Assembly: GCA_017560255.1 (NCBI GenBank)
Contig: JAFYOI010000035.1
Location: 124,001 to 188,000, forward strand
Direction of reading: 5' to 3'
DNA from: Clostridia bacterium
GTDB lineage: Bacteria; Bacillota; Clostridia; Oscillospirales; Acutalibacteraceae
Length of the DNA: 64,000 bases
Position 1 is the stretch's first letter, and each line of letters opens with the position of its first letter. A program made the position numbers and the translations under genes. Of this stretch, positions 17,475 through 26,758 are shown one piece after another. Under the pieces are notes generated by a model that was given only the letters and a program-made list of their open reading frames with translations, searched no databases and was not told the DNA's origin.

Positions 17475-18119
17475 GTGTATAAGTACGTAAAGAGAGTTAT
17501 GGATTTTATAATGGCGCTGATTTTTATAATTATTCTGTCGCCTGTAATGCTCATTGTTTCGTTGTTGATTTTAATTCAGCGTGACGGCCCGATTTTATTT
17601 AAACAGGAGCGACCGGGTAAGGATGGAAAAATATTTCTTTTACATAAATTCCGTACAATGAGTACGATTACCGAGCGTGACGGACGCAAACTTTCCGATA
17701 TGGAAAGGATAACCAAACTTGGCAATTTTCTGAGAAAGACAAGCCTTGATGAACTACCGCAGTTTTTTGATATCCTTACGGGTAAGATGAGTTTTATCGG
17801 GCCAAGACCTCTCGTGAAAGCCTATCTTGAACTTTACACTCCCGAGCAGATGCGTCGTCATGAAGTGCTACCCGGTCTTTCCGGTTGGGCGCAGATTAAC
17901 GGCAGAAACTCAATCAGTTGGGAAGAAAAATTTGAACTTGACGTTTATTACGTTGACAATATGAGTTTCGGGCTTGACGTGAAGATATTTTTTACAACGC
18001 TGAAAAACGTTCTTCTCAGAGTCGGCATAAATTCTTCCGAGGATAATACAATGGAGCCTTTCAGAGGCACGGTTAAAAAGGAAGAACAAGCAACTGTTGC
18101 GGCAGGTGATAAAGAATGA
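17475..18119 (+). CDS. Undecaprenyl-phosphate sugar phosphotransferase (PglC-like initiating enzyme)
   Basis: A 214-residue bacterial sugar transferase with one N-terminal hydrophobic segment (about residues 6-32). Family motifs are KQERPGKDGKIFLLHKFRTM, KTSLDELPQFFDILTGKMSFIGPRP and LPGLSGWAQINGRN. It transfers a phospho-sugar from a UDP-sugar to undecaprenyl phosphate, starting the repeat unit at the inner membrane face. It is the short monotopic PglC type, without a WbaP-type N-terminus. GTG 17475 is chosen from GGGAGG (17460-17465). Its end overlaps the acetyltransferase start by 4 bp. Sugar specificity cannot be told from sequence. Confidence 0.9.
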   Translation: MYKYVKRVMDFIMALIFIIILSPVMLIVSLLILIQRDGPILFKQERPGKDGKIFLLHKFRTMSTITERDGRKLSDMERITKLGNFLRKTSLDELPQFFDILTGKMSFIGPRPLVKAYLELYTPEQMRRHEVLPGLSGWAQINGRNSISWEEKFELDVYYVDNMSFGLDVKIFFTTLKNVLLRVGINSSEDNTMEPFRGTVKKEEQATVAAGDKE

Positions 18120-18739
18120 AAAAACTCGTTATAATGGGTGCGGGCGGTCACGGTAAAGTGGTTGCTGATTGTGCTCTGAGTGTCGGATATACGGATATAG
18201 AGTTTCTGGATGATAACCGCGTGGTGTCGCAGGTGCTCGGTTTTCCTGTTTCGGGCAGTGTGAGTGATGCCGATAAATATGACGTTGACAGCACCGAGTT
18301 TTTCGTAGCAATAGGCAATAATCGTGTGAGAATTGATTTAATCAACCAACTCATTGGCAAAGGCTGTGCGATAGCAACTCTCATCCATCCCAGAACCGTG
18401 ATAAGCAGTTTTGCGCAAGTTGGTGCGGGAACGCTTGTAATGCCCGGCGCGGTGATAAACGCTCAGGCAAAGATCGGTGTTGGTGCGATTGTAAACACAG
18501 GCGTGTGTATCGACCACGATTGTGTCGTCGGTGACGGTGTACATATTTCTCCCGGCGCTATACTCAGCGGCACCGTTAAAGTCGGCGCTGGTACGTGGAT
18601 ATGTTCGGGTGCCGTTATTTCAAACAACATCAATATCGGTTCGGGCAGTCAGGTGGCAGCAGGAGCGGTTGTTATAAATAACGTTGACGATTTTGTGCTT
18701 GTTGCGGGAGTACCTGCAACTGTCAAGAAAAGAGTATAA
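18116..18739 (+). CDS. PglD/NeuD-family sugar acetyltransferase (left-handed beta-helix)
   Basis: A 207-residue protein with an N-terminal Rossmann-like part (KLVIMGAGGHGKVVADCA, typical of PglD/NeuD) and a C-terminal hexapeptide-repeat beta-helix (VGAGTLVMPGAVINAQAKIG..., CIDHDCVVGDGVHISPGAIL). A catalytic His is expected in the IDHDC stretch. PglD acetylates a UDP-4-amino sugar, while NeuD acetylates sialic acid. It is translationally coupled to the PglC-like gene, the usual pglC-pglD arrangement. The dehydratase and aminotransferase that would make a 4-amino sugar are absent from this operon, so the acceptor is uncertain. Confidence 0.88.
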   Translation: MKKLVIMGAGGHGKVVADCALSVGYTDIEFLDDNRVVSQVLGFPVSGSVSDADKYDVDSTEFFVAIGNNRVRIDLINQLIGKGCAIATLIHPRTVISSFAQVGAGTLVMPGAVINAQAKIGVGAIVNTGVCIDHDCVVGDGVHISPGAILSGTVKVGAGTWICSGAVISNNINIGSGSQVAAGAVVINNVDDFVLVAGVPATVKKRV

Positions 18740-18757
18740 ATCCTTAGGGGTGATAAA

Positions 18758-19858
18758 ATGAAAATACTTGTTCTGTCGGGTTACAGTCAGTCGCTCGTGA
18801 TTTTCCGCGGTGATATGATTAAGGAGATGGTGAAAGCGGGACACACCGTGATAACCGCATCCCCCGAAGATGGTTACGATGACGAGATAAGGGCGCTCGG
18901 TGCAACGCCATACAGAATGGCATTGAGCCGTAACGGTATGAATCCGATGTCAGATTTGGATTATTACAAGCGTGTCAAAGCGTTCATAAAGGAGCAAAAG
19001 CCCGACCTTGTTCTGTCGTATCTGATAAAACCTGTAATTTACGGATCGCTTGCGGCAAAGAAAGCGGGAGTTAAGAATATTTATTCTATGATTACCGGTC
19101 TTGGATATTTCTTTACAAACACGTCGTTCAAGGCACGCCTGTTGAGGATGCCGATAGTTTTTCTCTATCGCAGAGCGCTCAAAGCGTGTAAAAACGTGTT
19201 TTTCCAGAATCGTGATGACCTTGGTGTGTTCATCGATTCAAAGATAACGACACAGGAGAAATGTGTTATAACAAATGGTTCGGGAGTTAATATTGAACGT
19301 TTTGTCCCGACCCCTCTGCCTGAAGAAAACCGCTTTTTGATAATCGGCAGAATATTGCGTGACAAGGGTGTCATAGAGTATCTTGAAGCGGCAAAGAAAG
19401 TTGTGCAGAAATATCCTGATGCAAAGTTTGACGTGGTCGGGCCTATTGATACGAATCCGAGTGCGTTGCAGGAGAGCGACCTTGCTCCGTATCTCAACGA
19501 CAATATCCGTTATCTCGGTGCATCAAAGGATGTGCGTGAGCATATCGAACGGTGCAGGGTTTACGTTTTGCCGTCGTATCGTGAAGGTACGCCGAGGACG
19601 GTACTTGAAGCGATGGCGATGCGTAGGGCTGTTATAACAACCAATGCTCCCGGATGCAAGGAAACGGTTGTTGATGGCGATAACGGATTCTTGGTTCCCG
19701 TCAAAGATTCCGACGCTTTGGCTGAAAAGATGGTTTATATGATTGAGCATCCTGACGAAGTTGAGCGTATGGCTCAGCGAAGTCTTGAAATATGCAGGGA
19801 TAAATTTGATGTAAGAAGTGTAAATAAAAAGTTCCTTGAAACAATGAAACTTAACTGA
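18758..19858 (+). CDS. Glycosyltransferase family 4 (PglA-like)
   Basis: A 366-residue GT-B enzyme. The N-terminal domain starts MKILVLSGYSQSLVIFRGDM and contains SYLIKPVIYGSLAAKKAGV. The C-terminal donor-binding domain has LIIGRILRDKGVIEYLEAA and the ExxxxxE motif as EGTPRTVLEAMA. It closely resembles GT4 enzymes that follow PglC in making undecaprenyl-linked glycans, so it probably adds the second sugar. The start follows AGGGGTGATAAA. Donor and linkage are not predictable here. Confidence 0.85.
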   Translation: MKILVLSGYSQSLVIFRGDMIKEMVKAGHTVITASPEDGYDDEIRALGATPYRMALSRNGMNPMSDLDYYKRVKAFIKEQKPDLVLSYLIKPVIYGSLAAKKAGVKNIYSMITGLGYFFTNTSFKARLLRMPIVFLYRRALKACKNVFFQNRDDLGVFIDSKITTQEKCVITNGSGVNIERFVPTPLPEENRFLIIGRILRDKGVIEYLEAAKKVVQKYPDAKFDVVGPIDTNPSALQESDLAPYLNDNIRYLGASKDVREHIERCRVYVLPSYREGTPRTVLEAMAMRRAVITTNAPGCKETVVDGDNGFLVPVKDSDALAEKMVYMIEHPDEVERMAQRSLEICRDKFDVRSVNKKFLETMKLN

Positions 19859-19872
19859 CGGAGGTAAAAATT

Positions 19873-21171
19873 ATGGTTGAAGCAATCAAAGCAAAAGAAA
19901 AGAATATTGTAGTTGTTGGTCTTGGTTACGTAGGACTTCCCCTTGCCGTGTCTTTCTCAAAGCATGTTAACGTAATCGGTTTTGACGTTAATGCACAGAA
20001 AGTACAGATGTACAAGGATGGAATCGACGTTACAAATGAAGTTGGTGATGAGGCAATCAAAAACTGTTCGGTTGAGTTTACTTGTGACCCCAAAGATATC
20101 AAGAGGGGAGATTTTATCATCGTTGCCGTTCCGACTCCTACCGATGAACACCGCAATCCTGACCTTACTCCCGTTATCGGTGCAAGCAAGTTCGTAGGAC
20201 AGAATCTTAAAAAGGGAGCAATCGTTGTTTACGAATCTACGGTTTATCCCGGTGTTACAGAGGATGAGTGTGTGCCCGTACTTGAAAGAGAATCGGGACT
20301 TAGATGCGGCGTTGACTTTAAAGTCGGCTACTCTCCGGAGAGAATCAACCCCGGTGATAAAGTTCACCGCTTTGAAACAATTGTAAAAATCGTTTCCGGT
20401 ATGGATGAGGAAAGCCTCGATATTATTGCGGGTGTATATGAAATTGCCGTTCAGGCGGGCGTTTACAGAGCAAGTTCAATCAAGGTTGCGGAAGCGGCAA
20501 AGGTTATTGAGAATTCTCAGCGTGATATCAACATCGCTTTTGTAAACGAACTTTCAAAGATTTTCAACATAATGGGTATAGACACAATCGAGGTACTTAA
20601 AGCAGCGGGAACAAAATGGAATTTCCTTAACTTCCGTCCCGGCCTTGTAGGCGGTCACTGTATCGGTGTTGACCCGTACTACCTTACATATAAAGCGCAG
20701 GAACTCGGCTATCAGCCCGAGGTAATCCTTGCGGGCAGAAGAATAAACGACAGCATGGGCAAATACGTTGCTGAAAATATTGTTAAGTTGATGATTAAAG
20801 ACGGCACGAATATCAAAGGTTCAAACGTAGCGGTTCTCGGCGTTACTTTCAAGGAGAACGTACCCGACGTAAGAAATTCCAAGGTTGCCGACATCGTACA
20901 CGAACTTATGGAGTACGAAGTAAACGTGAGTGTTGTTGACCCCTACGCAGTAAGCGAAGAGGTTGAAAAGGAGTATGGCTTCGGAACAGTGGATACAATC
21001 GGTAAGGTTGATGCTGTTGTTCTCGCCGTTGCTCACGATGAATACAAAGAATACAGTATGGATGATTACAGAGCGATGCTCAACGATGATTGCAACGTGC
21101 TTGTTGACGTTAAGGGGCTTCTTGATCCTAAACAGGCTCAGCAGGCAGGACTTACTTATTGGAGACTCTAA
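19873..21171 (+). CDS. UDP-N-acetylhexosamine 6-dehydrogenase (WbpO/TviB family)
   Basis: A 432-residue nucleotide-sugar dehydrogenase with NAD-binding GLGYVGLPLA (residues 16-25) and catalytic Cys263 in GLVGGHCIGVD. The C-terminal UDP-binding domain has GVTFKENVPDVRNSK. It oxidises C6 of a UDP-sugar to the uronic acid using two NAD+. The sequence resembles the WbpO/TviB subgroup (UDP-GlcNAc or UDP-GalNAc) more than UDP-glucose dehydrogenases. The next gene is a TviC/WbpP-like 4-epimerase, so the pair likely yields UDP-GalNAcA, the Vi-antigen precursor route. Subgroup assignment is inference. Confidence 0.87.
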   Translation: MVEAIKAKEKNIVVVGLGYVGLPLAVSFSKHVNVIGFDVNAQKVQMYKDGIDVTNEVGDEAIKNCSVEFTCDPKDIKRGDFIIVAVPTPTDEHRNPDLTPVIGASKFVGQNLKKGAIVVYESTVYPGVTEDECVPVLERESGLRCGVDFKVGYSPERINPGDKVHRFETIVKIVSGMDEESLDIIAGVYEIAVQAGVYRASSIKVAEAAKVIENSQRDINIAFVNELSKIFNIMGIDTIEVLKAAGTKWNFLNFRPGLVGGHCIGVDPYYLTYKAQELGYQPEVILAGRRINDSMGKYVAENIVKLMIKDGTNIKGSNVAVLGVTFKENVPDVRNSKVADIVHELMEYEVNVSVVDPYAVSEEVEKEYGFGTVDTIGKVDAVVLAVAHDEYKEYSMDDYRAMLNDDCNVLVDVKGLLDPKQAQQAGLTYWRL

Positions 21172-21191
21172 TTCAGAAGGAGTGTTGACAA

Positions 21192-22169
21192 ATGGGATAT
21201 AAGCATTTGAAGTTTCCCGAGGGTACAGTGTTTCTCGTAACCGGTGCAGCAGGTTTTATCGGTTCAAACTTATGTGAAGCAATTTTAAGTCTCGGGTATA
21301 AAGTAAGAGGTCTTGACAATTTTTCAAACGGTCGCAGAGAAAATATTGAACAGTTGCGTCAGTATGAGAATTTTTCGTTCATTGAGGGTGACATAACCGA
21401 TCCCGACACCTGCCTTGATGCATGTGACGGTGTTGATTACGTACTTAATCAGGCGGCTTGGGGCTCAGTTCCCCGTTCAATGAAAATGCCCCTCGTTTAT
21501 AATGCAAACAACGTCAGCGGCACAATGAATATTTTTGATGCTGCGTACAAAAAAGGCGTAAAGCGCGTTGTTTACGCATCCTCGTCATCCGTTTATGGCG
21601 ATAGCGCCGTTTTGCCGAAAGTTGAGGGGCAGGAGGGGCGTCCGATTTCTCCCTACGCTCTGACAAAGAAAATGGACGAGGAGTATGCGGATTTGTATTA
21701 TCGCGTGTTCGGGCTTGAAACAATCGGACTTCGTTATTTCAACGTTTTCGGCAGACGTCAAGATCCGCATTCAACCTACGCGGCAGTTATTCCGATTTTT
21801 GTAAAGAACTTGCTCAATGATACGCCGTCCGTAATTAACGGTGACGGCAGTCAGACGAGGGATTTTACGTATATCGAAAATGTTATTGAGATGAATCTTA
21901 AATCCTGTTTAGCGCCCAAAGAGGCGTGCGGCGAGGCGTACAACGTTGCTTATGGTGAAAACACTTCACTCAATCAACTTTACGATAAGTTGTGCGCGTT
22001 GCTCGGCAAGGATATAAAACCGAACTACGGTCCAAGCAGAGCGGGAGATATTCCGCATTCGCTTGCCAATATAGATAAAGCAAGAAGACTTGTCGGTTAT
22101 GACCCCGATTATGATATAAACGAGGGGCTTGAACTGACAATTGAGTGGTATAAAGAATTTTTGAAGTAG
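21192..22169 (+). CDS. UDP-N-acetylglucosamine(-uronate) 4-epimerase (WbpP/TviC family SDR)
   Basis: A 325-residue extended short-chain dehydrogenase with TGAAGFIGS (residues 17-25), catalytic Tyr155 and Lys159 in YALTKK, and the Ser-rich ASSSSVYGD segment. NQAAWGSVPRSM and NVFGRRQDP are typical of the WbpP/TviC group, which interconvert GlcNAc and GalNAc forms at the UDP level. It follows the dehydrogenase by 20 bp with AGAAGGAGTG upstream. Together they supply an N-acetylhexosaminuronic acid to the glycan. Confidence 0.87.
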   Translation: MGYKHLKFPEGTVFLVTGAAGFIGSNLCEAILSLGYKVRGLDNFSNGRRENIEQLRQYENFSFIEGDITDPDTCLDACDGVDYVLNQAAWGSVPRSMKMPLVYNANNVSGTMNIFDAAYKKGVKRVVYASSSSVYGDSAVLPKVEGQEGRPISPYALTKKMDEEYADLYYRVFGLETIGLRYFNVFGRRQDPHSTYAAVIPIFVKNLLNDTPSVINGDGSQTRDFTYIENVIEMNLKSCLAPKEACGEAYNVAYGENTSLNQLYDKLCALLGKDIKPNYGPSRAGDIPHSLANIDKARRLVGYDPDYDINEGLELTIEWYKEFLK

Positions 22170-22216
22170 GCCAAAGCATTCAGACTGATTTTGTTTTTTG
22201 AAAGGAGTGGAGCGCG

Positions 22217-23320
22217 TTGATGATTTTGTATCTGGCACTGTTTGTTATCGGTGTAACAGCAGCTGCTTTTCTTGCAATGAAAGCACCTACGTATAAACGC
22301 GTTCAACTCGGTGATGGCTACGGTTACAGGGTTGTAAAATTACCGAACGCTTTCCTTGTTATTTTAATCACTGTGTTTTTGATTGCAGTGGCGGGGCATA
22401 GAGGTCTTTCGTATCAGGATACGGGTAGTTACGTTTATCAGTTCCGCGATTTCTTGCCAAGTGGATTTATGGATGCCTGGAATTCCGTTGAAGAAAGCCG
22501 CGCGTTCTGGGGGTTGGCAGGTCTTGTCAGGTCTTGGACGGACGTCAATATGAGCTGGTTCCTGATCATATTTTCCGCTATTACAATCGGTTTCATAGTT
22601 TTTACTTTCTACAGGTACAGCGAGCGCTTTGAGATTACTCTTTTTATATTTCTGACACTCGGCTCGTACCTTGTCACAATGAACGCTATGCGCCAATGTT
22701 TTGCCAGTGCAATCGTATTTTTTGGATACAAATTCTTTATGGATAAGCGATGGTTCTGGTTCTTTACGCTGGTAGCGATAGCGTACTTCTTCCATCCGAC
22801 GTCGGTTATAATGATACCGATTTATTTCTACTGTCACCGCCCTGCTTGGCAACCCGTTATGACAATTATAACCTGTCTGGCAGTGCTTGCTTTGGTACTT
22901 TTTCCGTCGGTTACGGAAGCGATATTCTCAATTCTCGGAGAAACAAAGTATTCTCAATATGGAACAATGGCGAATGCAAATATTTTCCGCCCTCTCATAA
23001 TGGCGGCACTGTGCGGCTTTGCATATATAAACAGAGAAAAAATACGTGCTGCATATCCGCAGAGTGACATATTGGTAAACGTTCTTATTGTACATACCGT
23101 TATGCTTTTCGCTGCTACAAATTCGTGGATTTTTGCGCGACTTTGTATTTTTACCGACTTGTATGTCGCAATGCTTGTACCCATACTTATTATCTCTTGT
23201 TTTGAAAAGAGAGACAGAGCGGTCGGAGTGATATTTCTTATGTTGTTTTTCCTGGCGTACCATCTGTACGAGTATCGCGGAATTAACTATTACAGTGTAA
23301 CTCTTGGTATCAACATATAA
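22217..23320 (+). CDS. EpsG-family polytopic membrane protein (candidate Wzy polymerase)
   Basis: A 367-residue protein with about ten hydrophobic segments and EpsG-family landmarks: AGHRGLSYQDTGSYVYQF near residue 55, NAMRQCFASAIVFFGYKF near residue 156, and FHPTSVIMIPIYF near residue 194. EpsG/Wzy proteins polymerise repeat units on the outer membrane face. It is the only polymerase candidate in the operon and complements the Wzx flippase at 28584. The family is sequence-divergent, so the function is by topology and context. Confidence 0.8.
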   Translation: MMILYLALFVIGVTAAAFLAMKAPTYKRVQLGDGYGYRVVKLPNAFLVILITVFLIAVAGHRGLSYQDTGSYVYQFRDFLPSGFMDAWNSVEESRAFWGLAGLVRSWTDVNMSWFLIIFSAITIGFIVFTFYRYSERFEITLFIFLTLGSYLVTMNAMRQCFASAIVFFGYKFFMDKRWFWFFTLVAIAYFFHPTSVIMIPIYFYCHRPAWQPVMTIITCLAVLALVLFPSVTEAIFSILGETKYSQYGTMANANIFRPLIMAALCGFAYINREKIRAAYPQSDILVNVLIVHTVMLFAATNSWIFARLCIFTDLYVAMLVPILIISCFEKRDRAVGVIFLMLFFLAYHLYEYRGINYYSVTLGINI

Positions 23321-23340
23321 TATTGTGGAGGGAAGCGAGG

Positions 23341-24558
23341 ATGGAAAAGAAAAAAATACTTATAGTATCGTTTGATCTGGAAGTCGGTGGAATTGAGAGA
23401 AGTCTTTTGGGACTGCTTGAACATTTTGACTATTCGAAATATGACGTTGATCTTATGCTTTATAGTCACACGGGAGATTTTATGAAATTTCTTCCCGACA
23501 ACGGCTATCGTTTGTTGCCCGAAATACCGCAGTATGCAACGTTTCGAAAAGGTATTGTTGAAACGATAAAAGCGGGACATCCTTTTATCGCACTTCGCAG
23601 AATTATTGCAAAACTTGCGGCAAAAAAGATGATGAGAAACGGGGTGCCGGAGGGCAAAGTTGCCGCAGAATTCTGTCAGGTGCAGAAATATTGGGACTAT
23701 ACCATTAATTGCCTGCCAAAACTTGAGGGTGAGTACGACGTCGCAATCAGTTTTATGTGGCCGCATCATTTTGTTGCCAAAAAAGTTAATGCAAAAAAGA
23801 AGTTTGCGTGGATTCATTCCGATTACACAAAGGCGTTTTACGATGCGCCCGCTGATGAAAAAATCTGGAATATGTTTGACAAGATTGTCGGTGTTTCAGA
23901 GGATTCAAGGCGAATGCTTTGCGAAGTTTTACCAAGCCTTGAACCGAAAACAACTTTCGTTGAAAATTTGCTTTCGCAGGAGTTTGTTCGCGCGCAGGCA
24001 AATGAAGATATAGATACAAGTGATATGACGGTTGAGGATGGAGAAATCTCCCTTGTAAGTGTTGGTAGGTTAACTCATCAGAAAGCGTTTGATGTTGCTG
24101 CTGAAGTCTGTCGCAGAATCATTGATGACGGTTACAAAGTCAAATGGTTTGTAATCGGTTACGGCAGTGATGAGGAATTGATAAAAAGTAAAGCGGCGGA
24201 GTTTGGAGTTTCTGATAAGTTCATTTTGCTTGGTAAAAAACTCAACGTATATCCCTATGTAAAAAAAGCAGATTTGTATGTTCAGCCATCACGATATGAG
24301 GGCAAAGCGGTTACAATCCGTGAGGCACAGATGCTTGGCAAAGCGTGCGTTATTACAAATTTCCCGACCGCAGGCAGTCAGGTCGAGGACGGAGTGGATG
24401 CCGTTATCTGCGGAATGAAAGTTGAAGAAATTGCACGTGCGGTTGAAACCTTGATTGATGATACCGAACTTCGTTCCCGCATCGAGTCAACCGCATACGG
24501 CAGGGATTACGGAAACCTTGAAGAAATAAACAAAATCTATTCTTTGATTGAAGAATAA
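23341..24558 (+). CDS. Glycosyltransferase family 4
   Basis: A 405-residue GT-B glycosyltransferase. The N-terminus has ILIVSFDLEVGGIERSLLGLLEHF, a GGxE acceptor-site motif. The C-terminal domain contains VSVGRLTHQKAFDVAAEVCR and the ExxxxxxE motif in YEGKAVTIREAQMLGKA. ATG 23341 is chosen because GGAGGG (23327-23332) is 8 nt upstream; an in-frame TTG at 23323 is inside that site. It is one of several transferases that set the repeat-unit sequence; donor and acceptor are unknown. Confidence 0.83.
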   Translation: MEKKKILIVSFDLEVGGIERSLLGLLEHFDYSKYDVDLMLYSHTGDFMKFLPDNGYRLLPEIPQYATFRKGIVETIKAGHPFIALRRIIAKLAAKKMMRNGVPEGKVAAEFCQVQKYWDYTINCLPKLEGEYDVAISFMWPHHFVAKKVNAKKKFAWIHSDYTKAFYDAPADEKIWNMFDKIVGVSEDSRRMLCEVLPSLEPKTTFVENLLSQEFVRAQANEDIDTSDMTVEDGEISLVSVGRLTHQKAFDVAAEVCRRIIDDGYKVKWFVIGYGSDEELIKSKAAEFGVSDKFILLGKKLNVYPYVKKADLYVQPSRYEGKAVTIREAQMLGKACVITNFPTAGSQVEDGVDAVICGMKVEEIARAVETLIDDTELRSRIESTAYGRDYGNLEEINKIYSLIEE

Positions 24559-24570
24559 GGGGATATATTT

Positions 24571-25572
24571 ATGAAGATAAGTGTTATCATTCCCGTGTAT
24601 AATGCGGAGAAATTTTTGCACAAATGTCTTTCTACCGTTTTGAATCAGACGTTTAAGGATTATGAGATTATTCTCGTAAACGATGGGTCAAAGGATAATT
24701 CCGGTGCTATTTGTGATGAGTACGCCGCAAAATATGATTTTATAAGAGCGTTCCACAAGGAGAACGGTGGAGCATCATCTGCCAGAAATTACGGTATGCA
24801 GTTTGCTCAGGGTGAGTACATCAATTTCGTCGATGCTGACGACTGGATGGAACTTGATATGTATGAAAAACTGGTAAAAGCCTCGGAGGGCGGCGTTGAC
24901 CTTGTAATGTGCAACTGCAAACGTCCGAGTGACGATAAGGGCAATTTTAACAATATCTGTTATAATCTGCCGTCGGGTTATTACGACAGAGCAAGAATTC
25001 TGGAGCACGTTTATCCCTGTCTTGTTATGCAGGAACATATGGATTTTAATCCTCTTATCGCACCGTGGGGAAAACTTTACAAAAGGGCGTTGCTTGTTGA
25101 TAACAAGATAACTTTTGATGAAGCGTTGCGTTTTTGTGAGGACGAACTTTTCTCTGCAATCGTATCCGAAAAAATGCAGAGTTTCTATTATCTGAAAGAC
25201 GAGTATTTGTATATCTACTACTACAATCCCAATTCAAGCGTAACGTCGTTCAATGCTAAAAAATGGGAAGTGTATATTGATTTGTACGAAAAGATGCGTG
25301 ACCGCTACGCAGATAATAAGGATTATGACTTTACGCGCCAACTTGACATATTGATCATATACCTTGCTATGAACGCGGCAACCAACTATAAAGCATCAAA
25401 ATTGGGCGTTTTCAGAGTGGCGGCTGAAATCAGAAAGATTTTTTCTCATCATTACGTGAGACGTGCTTTTGAGAATTTTAAATATCCTCAGTTGCCGAAA
25501 AGACAAACAACGGTTTTGAAATTTGCCCATAAGAACAGAGCGCTTCTCTATGCGTTGCTTTTAAAAAGATAA
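24571..25572 (+). CDS. Glycosyltransferase family 2
   Basis: A 333-residue GT-A protein starting MKISVIIPVYNAEKFLHKCL, with NDGSKDNSG, ENGGASSARNYG and the metal-binding DxD as VDADDW near residue 91. The C-terminal third is helical and variable. Similar proteins add hexoses, HexNAc or related sugars in surface polysaccharide loci. It is tightly spaced between two GT4 genes. Specificity cannot be predicted. Confidence 0.83.
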   Translation: MKISVIIPVYNAEKFLHKCLSTVLNQTFKDYEIILVNDGSKDNSGAICDEYAAKYDFIRAFHKENGGASSARNYGMQFAQGEYINFVDADDWMELDMYEKLVKASEGGVDLVMCNCKRPSDDKGNFNNICYNLPSGYYDRARILEHVYPCLVMQEHMDFNPLIAPWGKLYKRALLVDNKITFDEALRFCEDELFSAIVSEKMQSFYYLKDEYLYIYYYNPNSSVTSFNAKKWEVYIDLYEKMRDRYADNKDYDFTRQLDILIIYLAMNAATNYKASKLGVFRVAAEIRKIFSHHYVRRAFENFKYPQLPKRQTTVLKFAHKNRALLYALLLKR

Positions 25573-25596
25573 AATAATTCAATTCGGGGGTGTGTT

Positions 25597-26742
25597 ATGA
25601 AAAAGATGCTTATTGTCGCGGGCAAAATTTACGGCGGCGGTGCGGAACGCGTGCTCGTTGACCTTATCAACGGCCTTGACGAGTCGGAGTATGACATAAC
25701 CCTATATACGATTTCAAAGGACAATTTTGAGAAATCAGGCATTGAGCGGACGGTTGAGTATCGCACGGTTTACAGCGATGTTTCACAGTTTGGCGGGATT
25801 AAAAAGATAGTCTGTAAACTGCGTAATAAAATATTATATGAGGTTTACAAAAGATGTTCCGCCAGGACGTTTTATAAGCGCGCTATTAAAGGAAAATACG
25901 ACGTTGAACTTGCTGCAATCGAGGGCTATACAACACGTATAGTATCAGGAAGTACCAACCCCGATTCAAAGAAAATTGCGTGGCTTCACACGGATCTTGT
26001 CACTAATCATTGGTCAAAAATTGCTTTTAAGAATGATGCAGAAGAGGCGGCTGCCTACAGAAGTTTTGACAAAGTGATATGTGTAACCGAAAACGTGCGG
26101 CGTATTCTGTTGGACAAGTTCGGCAGTGATATGAATACGGTGGTAATTTCAAACCCGATTAAAAAAGACAGTATACTTTCTCTCTCCCGTATGGGCGAGT
26201 GCGAAATTCCAAAATCTCCCGACGTTATGCGTGTCGTTTTTCTTGGTAGATTGCAGGAGGAAAAAGGCGCAGACAGACTTCTTGAAGCGCATAACAGACT
26301 TATTAACGAGGGCAAGAAAGTTGAATTATTCGTTATCGGTGACGGGTGTGATATGGATAAAATTCACGGTTATGTTGAAGAAAACAATCTTTCAGGTAGT
26401 GTCCACCTGTTCGGTTATCTTGACAACCCATATATTAATATGAAAACCGCTGATTTGTTTGTTTGTCCGTCAAGAGCGGAGGGGTTCGGTCTGGTACTTG
26501 TTGAGGCAATGCTTCTCGATTTACCCGTTGTCAGCACGTCTTGCGCCGGCCCAAATGAAATACTTGATGGCGGCAAATACGGTTTGATTGTGGAAAATTC
26601 CACTGAGGGCATTTATAACGGCATAAAAACTTTCGTTGACGAACCCGAATTGTTGAAAAAATATGCCGACCTGTCTGCTCTACGCAGGGAGGATTACGAC
26701 TATACAAAGGCGATAGATAAATTTAAAGAAATTTTTTCTTAA
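25597..26742 (+). CDS. Glycosyltransferase family 4
   Basis: A 381-residue GT-B protein: N-terminal KMLIVAGKIYGGGAERVLVDLINGL with a GGAE acceptor loop, then C-terminal VVFLGRLQEEKGADRLLEAH and the donor motif SRAEGFGLVLVEAMLLDLPVV. It is distantly similar to the GT4 at 23341 and probably arose from a common ancestor. It sits 24 bp after the preceding GT2. Acceptor and donor are unknown. Confidence 0.83.
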   Translation: MKKMLIVAGKIYGGGAERVLVDLINGLDESEYDITLYTISKDNFEKSGIERTVEYRTVYSDVSQFGGIKKIVCKLRNKILYEVYKRCSARTFYKRAIKGKYDVELAAIEGYTTRIVSGSTNPDSKKIAWLHTDLVTNHWSKIAFKNDAEEAAAYRSFDKVICVTENVRRILLDKFGSDMNTVVISNPIKKDSILSLSRMGECEIPKSPDVMRVVFLGRLQEEKGADRLLEAHNRLINEGKKVELFVIGDGCDMDKIHGYVEENNLSGSVHLFGYLDNPYINMKTADLFVCPSRAEGFGLVLVEAMLLDLPVVSTSCAGPNEILDGGKYGLIVENSTEGIYNGIKTFVDEPELLKKYADLSALRREDYDYTKAIDKFKEIFS

Positions 26743-26758
26743 AAGAGGAGAGTGCAAA

